Source of the DNA: Oceanicola sp. D3
GTDB taxonomy: Bacteria; Pseudomonadota; Alphaproteobacteria; Rhodobacterales; Rhodobacteraceae
Length of the DNA: 64,000 bases
Assembly: GCF_006351965.1 (NCBI RefSeq)
Contig: NZ_CP040932.1
Coordinates: 930,001 to 994,000, forward strand
Direction: 5' to 3'
The translations under genes were made by a program, and so were the position numbers. The notes under the pieces were generated by a model. That model worked only from the letters and a program-made list of their open reading frames with translations. It did no database searches and was not told the DNA's origin. Positions 26,867-34,395 of the stretch are shown piece after piece; position 1 is the first letter of the stretch; each line of letters begins with the position of its first letter.

Positions 26867-28140
26867 CCCTCGCCCTCTTCATCGTTACCCTCGCCATTAC
26901 CCTGTCGATCGGCGTTCCGGTTGCCTTCGCCCTGCTGATCTGCGCCGCCGTCATGGGCTTTCACATGGACCTGTTTGACGCGCAGGTGATCTCGCAGCGC
27001 ATGGTCGTCGGGGCGAACAACTTTTCTCTGCTGGCGATCCCGTTCTTCCTGCTCGCCGGAGAGCTGATGAACGCGGGCGGCATGTCAAAACGGATCATCG
27101 GCTTCGCCATGGCCTTCGTCGGGCATGTGCGCGGCGGGCTGGGCGTGGTGGCGATCTTTGCTGCGATCATCCTTGCCTCGCTCTCCGGGTCGGCGGCGGC
27201 AGACTCGGCGGCGCTGATCGCGATCATGCTGCCGATGATGAAACAATCGGGGCATGACGAGGCGCGCTCTGTCGGGCTCATGGCCTCGGGCGGTGTTATC
27301 GCACCGATCATTCCGCCCTCCATTGCCTACATCATCTTTGCCGTGGCCACGAACCTCTCGATCACCCAGTTGTTCATGGCAGGCATCGTGCCCGGCGTGA
27401 TGATGGGGCTTGGTGCCATCGTCGCCTGGTTGATCGTGGCGCGGCGCGACAATGTGCAGCCGCAGCCAAGGCAGGGCTGGGATGTGCGCCTGCGCGAAAC
27501 CCGCAAGGCCCTGTGGTCGCTGGGCATGCCTGTGATCATCCTCGGCGGCATCCGCTTTGGCGTGGTGACCCCAACAGAGGCCGCCGTAATCGCCGCAGTC
27601 TATGCCATCTTCGTCGGCATGGTGGTGCACCGCGAGTTGAAGGTGAGCCAGCTGTTCCGCGTGTTCCGCGACGCGGCGCTGACCTCGGCCGTGGTGATGA
27701 TGCTGGCGGCAACCGCCTTGGCCACGGCATGGTTCATCACACTGGCGGACCTGTCGGGCATCGTGCTCGACCTCGTCGGCCCGCTGGTCGACAGCCCAAC
27801 CCTGCTGCTGATCGTCATCATGGCGCTCGTGCTGATGATCGGCACCATGCTCGACATGGGGCCAACGATCCTGATCCTCGCGCCGGTGCTGCTGCCCGTG
27901 GTTGAGGAGGCGGGGATCGACCCGATCTACTTTGGCGTGCTCTTCGTCATCAACTGCGCCATCGGCCTGGTGACACCGCCCGTTGGCATCGTTCTCAGCG
28001 TCTCGGCCGGGGTCTCGGGCGTGCCGCTGCATAAGGTGGCCAAGGGCGCGGCGCCGTTTCTCATTGCGCAGATTATCGTGCTCGCGCTGCTGGTGATCTT
28101 TCCGCAACTCGTTCTCACGCCGCTGGATTGGCTGCGCTGA
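26863..28140 (+). CDS. TRAP transporter large permease (DctM family)
   Basis: A 425-residue membrane protein with 11-12 helices. Conserved DctM features include LLAIPFFLLAGELMNAGGMS (near residues 57-76), SLSGSAAADSAALIAIMLP (near 107-125), VIAPIIPPSIAYIIFAVATN (near 145-165) and VTPTEAAVIAAVYAIFVG (near 230). These make up the Na+-coupled transport core. It overlaps dctQ by 4 bp and is followed after 38 bp by the binding-protein gene. Substrates of TRAP systems are mostly organic acids, which fits the hydroxy-acid-type enzymes around it. Confidence 0.94.
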   Translation: MTLALFIVTLAITLSIGVPVAFALLICAAVMGFHMDLFDAQVISQRMVVGANNFSLLAIPFFLLAGELMNAGGMSKRIIGFAMAFVGHVRGGLGVVAIFAAIILASLSGSAAADSAALIAIMLPMMKQSGHDEARSVGLMASGGVIAPIIPPSIAYIIFAVATNLSITQLFMAGIVPGVMMGLGAIVAWLIVARRDNVQPQPRQGWDVRLRETRKALWSLGMPVIILGGIRFGVVTPTEAAVIAAVYAIFVGMVVHRELKVSQLFRVFRDAALTSAVVMMLAATALATAWFITLADLSGIVLDLVGPLVDSPTLLLIVIMALVLMIGTMLDMGPTILILAPVLLPVVEEAGIDPIYFGVLFVINCAIGLVTPPVGIVLSVSAGVSGVPLHKVAKGAAPFLIAQIIVLALLVIFPQLVLTPLDWLR

Positions 28141-28178
28141 GCGCGTTCTCGACTGAATAAACAAGGAGGAGACCTGAT

Positions 28179-29180
28179 ATGAAACTGAAGACTCTCGCGG
28201 CTCTGGCATTTGCCACGGCCCTGACAAGCCCGGCGCTTGCCGCCGAATACGGCAGCCACACTTTCAAAATCTCGAGCGGCGCGGCCAAGGATCACCCGAT
28301 TGCCACCGGCATCGAGGCGATGTCGGCCTGCATGGAAGAGGGCTCGGGCGGCAACATGAAGCTGCGCGCCTTCTACTCGGGCCAGCTCGGCGATGATGCC
28401 GATGCCACGCAGGCCACGCGCTCCGGCTCCATCGAGATGGTGGTGACGGGCTCTGCTGCAATCGCGGGCATTGAACCAGCGCTGGGCGTGTTCACCCTGC
28501 CGTTCATGTTCGAGAACGACGCCGAGGTTGATGCGATCATGACCGGCCCGTTCTTCGACTATGTCGCCGAGAAGATGCCTGAGCATGATCTCGTGATGCT
28601 GTCGATGTGGGAAAACGGCTTTCGCAACGCCACCAACTCCAAGCACCCGATCATGGCGGTGTCGGATTTCGAGGGGCTGAACTTCCGCGTGATGCAAAAC
28701 CCGATCTTCCTCGACACCTTCCGCCGTCTGGGTGCAAACCCGGTGCCGATGGCCTTTGGCGAGGTGTTCACCGCGCTGGAAACCGGCGCCGTTGACGGGC
28801 AGGAAAACCCGCTGCCGCTGATCGAAGCGACGAAATTTTACGAGGTGCAGAAGTATCTCACGCTCACCCGTCACGCCTATTCGCCCAACCCGGTTCTGGT
28901 GAACAAGGGTGTCTGGGAAGGGCTAAACGGCGACGAGCAGGCGCTGATTCAATCCTGTGCCGAAAGCGCCCGCGACGCGCAGATCGAGCGCTCGCGCGCT
29001 GCTGTGGGTGAATCCGCCGAGAAGCTGACCTCCGAAGGCATGGAAATCTCAGAAATGCCCGCCGAGGAAATGGCCAAGCTGCGCGAACTGGTGGCGCCCG
29101 TCTACGAGACCTCGATGGACTCCGTCGGCAAGGAAAACTTTGACCGGCTGTCCGAAGAGCTGGCCAAAATTCGCAACTAA
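28179..29180 (+). CDS. TRAP transporter substrate-binding protein (DctP family)
   Basis: A 333-residue periplasmic protein with a clear signal peptide (residues 1-22, LKTLAALAFATALTSPALA). The DctP hallmark NPVPMAFGEVFTALETGAVD followed by GQENPL is near 185-212. NFRVMQNPIFLDTFRRLGAN just before it contains the conserved Arg that salts-bridges a carboxylate ligand. AAGGAGGA at 28163-28170 sets the ATG 28179 start. It determines the specificity of the TRAP system, most likely a carboxylic acid, but which one is not visible. A hairpin follows the gene. Confidence 0.93.
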   Translation: MKLKTLAALAFATALTSPALAAEYGSHTFKISSGAAKDHPIATGIEAMSACMEEGSGGNMKLRAFYSGQLGDDADATQATRSGSIEMVVTGSAAIAGIEPALGVFTLPFMFENDAEVDAIMTGPFFDYVAEKMPEHDLVMLSMWENGFRNATNSKHPIMAVSDFEGLNFRVMQNPIFLDTFRRLGANPVPMAFGEVFTALETGAVDGQENPLPLIEATKFYEVQKYLTLTRHAYSPNPVLVNKGVWEGLNGDEQALIQSCAESARDAQIERSRAAVGESAEKLTSEGMEISEMPAEEMAKLRELVAPVYETSMDSVGKENFDRLSEELAKIRN

Positions 29181-29198
29181 GCCCGCAAGGGCCTGACG

Positions 29199-29233
29199 GG
29201 ACCGGCGCGTGGCTCTCCCCCGCGTGCCGGTCC
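29199..29233 (+). terminator. Hairpin after the TRAP binding-protein gene
   Basis: GGACCGGC (29199-29206) pairs with GCCGGTCC (29226-29233), with further partial pairing inside. No T-run follows. It lies between dctP and the FAD-linked dehydrogenase gene, so it probably protects the dctP end of the message or reduces downstream expression. Confidence 0.5.
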
Positions 29234-29258
29234 ACCCAATTTCAAGGATCGCACTCCC

Positions 29259-30674
29259 ATGCCGCTCGACACCGCCTCCTTCATCGCTCGCCTTGCCGAG
29301 GCCTTCCCGGGCCCGGCGTTGCTGGCAGGCGACGATATTCCGGCGCGCAATCTGCATGACACTTCTTTTCTTCCGGATGTAACTCCACTGGCCGTGCTCC
29401 GCCCGGATACGCCCGAGGCTGTAGCAGAGGCGGTGCGGCACTGTTCCGAGGCGGGCGTGCCCATGGTGCCCCAAGGCGGGCTGACCGGCCTGGCAGGTGG
29501 GGCCCACCCGATTGATGGCGCGGTGATGATCTCGCTTGAGCGGTTTTCGGGGATCGAAGAGATCGACCCCGCCAGCGCCACCATGACAGTGCGCGCGGGC
29601 ACCCCGCTGGAAGTGATCCAAAAGGCCGCCGATGAGGCCGGGTTCTTCATTCCGCTGGACCTTGGCGCGCGCGGCTCCTGCCTGATTGGCGGCAATATCG
29701 GCACCAATGCGGGCGGCAATCGGGTGATCCGCTACGGCATGACCCGTGAGATGATCCTCGGCCTCGAATACGTGCTGCCGGACGGCACCTTGGTCAGCGG
29801 GCTGAACAAGATGCTAAAGAACAACGCGGGCTATGATCTGAAACAGCTCTTCATAGGCTCAGAGGGCACGCTCGGCATCGTCACCCGTGCGGTGTTGCGG
29901 ATGCACCCTAAGCCCGGTTGCGTAAACGCGGCGCTTTGTGGCCTCGGTTCCTACGAAGATGTGGTCAAACTGCTGGCGGAGGCCCGGCGCGGGCTCGGGC
30001 CGATGCTGTCGGCCTTTGAGGTGATGTGGCCCGACTACTGGCAGGTGGTGACCGAGACGGTGGGCACACGCTCGCCATTGGAGGGGCAGCACGCCTACTA
30101 TGTCTTGCTCGAAACCCAAGGGCTGGAAGAAGAGATTGACGGTCCGCGCTTCATGTCATGGGTCGAGAAGGTCTATGAGGCTGGCTTGCTGGAGGATGCT
30201 GCCATCAGCCAGAGCTTGTCGGATGTACAGCGCTTCTGGGACGTGCGCGATGCCTGCGGCGAGTTCATGACGCGGCTCGGCCCTCATTGCGCCTTCGACA
30301 TTGGCCTGCCGGTCACATCAATGGATGCCTTTGCCGATGCCTGCCGGTCGCGTCTGGCCGCGGCGATGCCGCAGGCGCTCAGCGTCTATTACGGGCATAT
30401 CGGCGACGGGAACCTGCACATCGTGGCACTTGACCGCGCCGCCGCCGACCAGCCGATGAGCCAGATCAGCGCTATCGTTTACGATACGGTGCGCGACTTC
30501 GGCGGCACCGTGTCTGCCGAACATGGTATTGGACTGCTGAAGAAACCCTACCTACCCTATACCCGCTCGGCCGAGGAATTGGCGCTGATGGCCCGCATCA
30601 AGGCCGCGCTCGATCCGGCAGGGCTGCTCAACCCGGGCAAGGTTATCGACGCCCCTATCGGAGATCGCACATGA
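29259..30674 (+). CDS. FAD-linked D-2-hydroxyacid dehydrogenase (GlcD/D-2-hydroxyglutarate type)
   Basis: A 471-residue flavoprotein of the VAO/PCMH family. The FAD_binding_4 domain shows VPMVPQGGLTGLAGGAHPID (near residues 67-86) and IGGNIGTNAGGNRVIRYGMT (near 146-165) followed by ILGLEYVLPDG. The C-terminal FAD-oxidase_C domain has YYGHIGDGNLHIVALD (near 376-391) with metal-binding histidines and SAEHGIGLLKKPY (near 418-430). Members oxidise D-lactate, glycolate or D-2-hydroxyglutarate to 2-oxo acids, passing electrons to a cytochrome or ETF. In this operon it could make the 2-oxo acid for the following aldolase. ATGA overlap with that aldolase gene. Confidence 0.9.
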   Translation: MPLDTASFIARLAEAFPGPALLAGDDIPARNLHDTSFLPDVTPLAVLRPDTPEAVAEAVRHCSEAGVPMVPQGGLTGLAGGAHPIDGAVMISLERFSGIEEIDPASATMTVRAGTPLEVIQKAADEAGFFIPLDLGARGSCLIGGNIGTNAGGNRVIRYGMTREMILGLEYVLPDGTLVSGLNKMLKNNAGYDLKQLFIGSEGTLGIVTRAVLRMHPKPGCVNAALCGLGSYEDVVKLLAEARRGLGPMLSAFEVMWPDYWQVVTETVGTRSPLEGQHAYYVLLETQGLEEEIDGPRFMSWVEKVYEAGLLEDAAISQSLSDVQRFWDVRDACGEFMTRLGPHCAFDIGLPVTSMDAFADACRSRLAAAMPQALSVYYGHIGDGNLHIVALDRAAADQPMSQISAIVYDTVRDFGGTVSAEHGIGLLKKPYLPYTRSAEELALMARIKAALDPAGLLNPGKVIDAPIGDRT

Positions 30675-31486
30675 ACCCCCTAAAATCCCGTCTGCTGTCC
30701 GGCAAGTTCGTCACCGCCGCCTGGGCCGAACTGGGGCATCCCGACATCGCGGAGATCCTCGTGCGGCATGGCTGGCCCACCGTGCTGATCGACGGCGAGC
30801 ATGGCATCGGCGACCTTGAAACATGGGTCGCCGTGGCCCGGGCCGTTGAAGCGGCGGGTGGCGAGACCCTCCTGCGCGTGCCGGACGGCTCTGACACGAC
30901 CTTGAAGAAGGCGATGGACCGGGGCTTTCGGTCGATCATCGTGCCGATGGTGAACACGGTGGAGCAGGCAACCCGCATCGCGGCCTCCTGTCACTACCCG
31001 CAGCGCGGAGCGGGCGGCATAGGGCGTGGCTATGCAGCGCCGATTGTGCGCGGCTCCGATTATGGCACCCGTCCCGACTATGCCGTGCAGACGGCAAACG
31101 ACGATGTGCTGCTCTTCGTGCAATGCGAAACCCCGGAAAGCGTTGCCGCGCTGGCCGAGATCGCGGGCGTCGAGGGGATCGACGGAATTTTCCTTGGCCC
31201 GAACGACCTGGCCGCAACCATGGGCCATATCGAGGATATGGATCACGCGAGCCCACAGGCGGCCTTTGCCGAGGTGGAGGCCAAGGTTCGGGGCGCTGGC
31301 AAGCTTCTGGCCACGGTGCCGGGCGGTGGGCGCGACTGGGCGACCCTGCGCGAAAAGGGCTTCAACCTGGTCGCCGGGGTCAACGATGTGTCTTTCCTCG
31401 TGGACGCGGCCCGCGCCTCTGCGCAGGACCGCGACGCGCAGCTGGGCACCCAAACCGCGCCCACCGAGAGCGTCGCCCGCTACTGA
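30671..31486 (+). CDS. HpcH/HpaI-family class II aldolase
   Basis: A 271-residue TIM-barrel aldolase. Hallmarks are VLIDGEHGIGDLETWVAVAR (near residues 38-57), VPMVNTVEQATRIAASCHYP (near 92-111), a GGIGRGYAAPIVRG loop, and IFLGPNDLAATMG (near 173-185) carrying the metal-ligand Asp. The family (4-hydroxy-2-oxoheptanedioate, 2-keto-3-deoxy-sugar-acid and related aldolases) splits 4-hydroxy-2-oxo acids into pyruvate, or a related oxo acid, and an aldehyde. The gene is translationally coupled to the upstream FAD dehydrogenase, suggesting oxidation of a 2-hydroxy acid followed by aldol cleavage. The true substrate is unknown. Confidence 0.9.
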   Translation: MNPLKSRLLSGKFVTAAWAELGHPDIAEILVRHGWPTVLIDGEHGIGDLETWVAVARAVEAAGGETLLRVPDGSDTTLKKAMDRGFRSIIVPMVNTVEQATRIAASCHYPQRGAGGIGRGYAAPIVRGSDYGTRPDYAVQTANDDVLLFVQCETPESVAALAEIAGVEGIDGIFLGPNDLAATMGHIEDMDHASPQAAFAEVEAKVRGAGKLLATVPGGGRDWATLREKGFNLVAGVNDVSFLVDAARASAQDRDAQLGTQTAPTESVARY

Positions 31487-31577
31487 ACAAGGCCATGCTC
31501 ACCACGGATTCCTTCACCGGTGGGGGGCTCCGTGATAGAACCTCCCAACCGCCGACGATACAGGGAAAGCCCGCCAG

Positions 31578-32264
31578 ATGCCTGCAACACCCGGGATGCA
31601 GATCGAACAGCCCAAGACGCTGACGGAGATCGTCGTAGAGCGCATACGCGCATCGATCATCGACGGGCAGTTTGCCTTTGGTGAGAACATCTCGGAAGAC
31701 AAGCTGGCCACTGCATTCGGCGTCAGCCGCTCACCCGTTCGCGATGCGCTGAATGCCTTGCAGTTTACCGGGCTGGTGACGATCAAGCCAAAGCGCGGCA
31801 GCTTCGTTTTCAACCCGACCGGCGAGGAAGTTGCGGAAATTTGCGACTATCGACTGATGCTTGAGCGCGAGGCGCTGCGGTTGTCCATGGCTGCCGACCG
31901 GGAGGGGTTTTTGACCGCGCTGGACGATGCCTTGGACAGAATGCGCGAGCGGATGCAGGCGGGTGACGAGATTGGCTATGTGCGGATCGATACGGAGTTT
32001 CATAACCTGTTCTTCGACCATTGCGGCAACGGCCTGGTGCAGAACGCCTTTCACCTTGTGGAAGCTCGTATCGCCACGATCCGCACGGCGCTGAATGCCC
32101 GCTTCAAGCAGCGCCGCGAAGACAGCTTTGACCAGCACGTTGCCATCGTTGAGGGGTTGAAGCGCGGGGATTGGGAACAGGTCCACGATGTTCTGGGCAA
32201 GCACATCACCTCGATCCGAACCGATGCCATCGACGAATTGTCGCGCAGCGCGGCAGGCGAGTGA
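31578..32264 (+). CDS. GntR-family regulator with FCD domain
   Basis: A 228-residue regulator. The winged helix contains ISEDKLATAFGVSRSPVRDA (about residues 35-55) and GLVTIKPKRGSFVFN. The FCD domain follows with DYRLMLEREALRLSMAA, DTEFHNLFFDHCGN (His of the metal site) and FDQHVAIVEGLKRGDWEQV. It is the last gene of the operon, 91 bp after the aldolase and in the same direction, so it likely regulates the operon from the TGTTACA-containing promoter near 24719-24750. The ligand would be the imported acid or an intermediate. Confidence 0.9.
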   Translation: MPATPGMQIEQPKTLTEIVVERIRASIIDGQFAFGENISEDKLATAFGVSRSPVRDALNALQFTGLVTIKPKRGSFVFNPTGEEVAEICDYRLMLEREALRLSMAADREGFLTALDDALDRMRERMQAGDEIGYVRIDTEFHNLFFDHCGNGLVQNAFHLVEARIATIRTALNARFKQRREDSFDQHVAIVEGLKRGDWEQVHDVLGKHITSIRTDAIDELSRSAAGE

Positions 32265-32667
32265 TAACGGCGGGATCTTCGCTGACTTCCAGTAAGGTGC
32301 TTAGGTACGCAATCACGATGAATGGCGAGTCGATAATGACTCGATCGGCACTGCTGTCCGGATTCAGCAGATTCCGCTTTTATGGCCTGTGGGCGATGAG
32401 GCTAGTGAGGCGGCCTGCAAATTGCCGGTCGTCGTGGAACCGTCGACCCGCGTGCGTCGTTAACCTCTGCAATTGTATCGGCACCACACCAACCTGATCG
32501 TTCGGTTGCCTCTATCCGTCTGGCCGTTGGCCCGGCTGTGGCGCGGTTATTTTCCCTCGAATCGGGGCAGGTGAGAGCCGCGATGCCGCTCCAATCAGCG
32601 GATCGCGCAATCGGAAGGCAGAATTTTTGTATCCACACCATTCCTTATCGATCTCTTCGATAGCAGC
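32265..32667. other. Non-coding region, no identifiable gene
   Basis: About 400 bases between the GntR gene and the TetR/RND operon. Base composition is less GC-rich than flanking genes. A minus-strand frame at 32402-32641 would give 79 residues with low-complexity composition, no ribosome-binding site and no family resemblance. It may be a decayed gene. I see no RNA gene or repeat here. Confidence 0.4.
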
Positions 32668-32679
32668 TTGACAATCTTA

Positions 32680-32702
32680 GTTCAGTTGTCCACGTACTGA
32701 AC
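32680..32702. promoter_or_regulatory. Inverted repeat upstream of tetR-RND operon, probable TetR operator
   Basis: GTTCAGT (32680-32686) and ACTGAAC (32696-32702) are perfect inverted 7-mers with a 9-base spacer, directly before the TetR gene at 32724. A TTGACA at 32668-32673 precedes and TATAGT at 32705-32710 follows, though the spacing between those two is too long for one sigma-70 promoter. The layout fits autoregulation of the TetR-efflux operon. Confidence 0.6.
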
Positions 32703-32723
32703 GGTATAGTTTAGGTGTGCCGA

Positions 32724-33296
32724 ATGAACGAAGCTGAACAAGCATTGCTCGACGCCGCGTTGCAGGTGTTCTCGCGCTATGGCGTGAAGCGAAGCAGTAT
32801 GAGCGACCTCTGCGAGGAGGCCGGTGTATCGCGCCAGACTTTTTACAACCACTTCCGAAACAAGGGCGACATCCTCCGCGCGCTGATCAGAAGCTTCACC
32901 GAACGTGCTCTTGCCGGAATCGAAGCTGGCCGACGAACACGGTCCACGCTGGGTGAGCAGCTTGACCTCGTCTTCGAACAAACCGTGGTCGCAGGCTATG
33001 ACATGGTTGCAGCGATGCCCAATGCCGAAGACTTCGTTGATGGCGTCCATGACAGCAGCAAAGAAGGCATGGAAGCCGCCCACCAGCAATTTCGCGACGT
33101 GTTTGCAGAAATCCTCGCGCCATATGCTGCTACGCTGAACGACAGGGGGCTCGACGTGGTCGCGCTGTCAGAACTTTTGCAACGGGCGTCCAAGGCGGCA
33201 GGCCTCAATGCGCGCGACCGCGACCATCTTTTAACCCAACTCGCCACGCTGCGCCAACTCTGCCTCGCAGCGACCGGGCAGCCGAATGGCAACTGA
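32724..33296 (+). CDS. TetR-family transcriptional regulator
   Basis: A 190-residue TetR repressor. The N-terminal helix-turn-helix region reads ALLDAALQVFSRYGVKRSSM then LCEEAGVSRQTFYNHFRNKG (about residues 8-50), with the typical YNHFRNK recognition end. The C-terminal helical ligand domain is family-unspecific. I take ATG 32724; a GTG three codons earlier is possible. It is the first gene of an operon with an RND adaptor and pump, so it most likely represses the pump and releases it when a toxic compound binds. An inverted repeat lies 22 bp upstream. Confidence 0.92.
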   Translation: MNEAEQALLDAALQVFSRYGVKRSSMSDLCEEAGVSRQTFYNHFRNKGDILRALIRSFTERALAGIEAGRRTRSTLGEQLDLVFEQTVVAGYDMVAAMPNAEDFVDGVHDSSKEGMEAAHQQFRDVFAEILAPYAATLNDRGLDVVALSELLQRASKAAGLNARDRDHLLTQLATLRQLCLAATGQPNGN

Positions 33297-33311
33297 ATAA
33301 GGAACCTCCCG

Positions 33312-34391
33312 ATGATCTCTTTGCCCCGTGTCGCCGGGCGGCACGCTTTGACCCATTTGGGGCTCGCAGCCCTTGCGACGACCGTTGCCCTTGGGGCCTT
33401 CATCGCGCCGGCTCGCGCCGAAACGCCTGTCGTCAAGCTCACCGAGGTGACCGCCGGGGCGGGTGAGCTGCGTCGGGCCTTCTTCGGCAAGGTCGTGGCC
33501 CGTGAAACCGTCGATCTGGCCTTTCAGGTCGGGGGTCAGGTTGTGGAGTTTCCGGTTGAAGAAGGCGCATCGGTGCCGGAGGGCGGGCTGGTTGCACGTA
33601 TGGATCTCGAACCCTTCCAACTGGCGCTCGACGAGGCCGAAGCCCGCGCTGCCCAAGTCACCCGCACCTTGGAGCGGTATCAGAAGCTCGTTGGCTCGGC
33701 GGTTACGGAAACCAATCTGGAAGACGCGCAGACGCAGGTGGACCTTGCCAACATTGCGCAACAGGATGCCGAACGCTCGTTGCGCAATGCCACCTTGCAA
33801 GCGCCTTTTGACGCCATCGTGGCCGCCCGGCTGGTGCCGAATTTTTCCACCGTCAATGCCGGCACGCCCGTGGTGCGGCTGCACGACATGTCGGATCTCA
33901 GGATCGAGATCGACGTGCCGGAGACGCTTTTTCAACGTGCCGGACAGGATCCAGACCTCACCCTCACCGCACAATTCCCCGCAAGTGAGCGCACGTTCCC
34001 GCTGGAGATCCGCGAGTTCAACGCCGAGACGGCGGAGGTTGGCCAGACCTATCGCCTGACCCTCGGCATGGCCGCACCTGAGGACATCACCGTGCTCCCC
34101 GGCGCCTCGGCCAAGGTCAACGCGGTTCTGAACACCGGTGCCAGCCGCATCGAACTGCCCGCCTCGGCGATCGTGATAGAGAATGATCGCAGCACCAGCG
34201 TCATGGTTTTCGAACCCGCAGGTGCCGAGACGGGCACTGTCACCGCCACGCCCGTGGAGATCACACCAACCGACCGTGGCACCGTTGCCGTAACCGCCGG
34301 GCTGGAGCCCGGGCAGGAGGTTGTTGCCATCGGTGGTGACCAGCTTGCCGACGGCACGCAAGTGCGTCGGTTCACCGGTTTCGGAGACTGA
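33312..34391 (+). CDS. RND efflux periplasmic adaptor subunit (membrane fusion protein)
   Basis: A 359-residue adaptor with an N-terminal signal/anchor (hydrophobic about residues 14-36, ending APARA). The lipoyl/barrel-sandwich halves are AFQVGGQVVEFPVEEGASVP (near 70-90) and NATLQAPFDAIVAARLVPNF (near 158-178), separated by a helical hairpin, then beta-barrel and membrane-proximal domains. It links the inner-membrane pump to an outer-membrane channel, which is not encoded here. It follows tetR by 15 bp and precedes the pump gene by 4 bp. AAGGAA upstream supports ATG 33312. Confidence 0.92.
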   Translation: MISLPRVAGRHALTHLGLAALATTVALGAFIAPARAETPVVKLTEVTAGAGELRRAFFGKVVARETVDLAFQVGGQVVEFPVEEGASVPEGGLVARMDLEPFQLALDEAEARAAQVTRTLERYQKLVGSAVTETNLEDAQTQVDLANIAQQDAERSLRNATLQAPFDAIVAARLVPNFSTVNAGTPVVRLHDMSDLRIEIDVPETLFQRAGQDPDLTLTAQFPASERTFPLEIREFNAETAEVGQTYRLTLGMAAPEDITVLPGASAKVNAVLNTGASRIELPASAIVIENDRSTSVMVFEPAGAETGTVTATPVEITPTDRGTVAVTAGLEPGQEVVAIGGDQLADGTQVRRFTGFGD

Positions 34392-34395
34392 GCCC

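Noticed and set aside
32402-32641. Possible 79-residue minus-strand gene
   Set aside because: Low-complexity translation, no ribosome-binding site, no family resemblance; kept only as an unassigned region.
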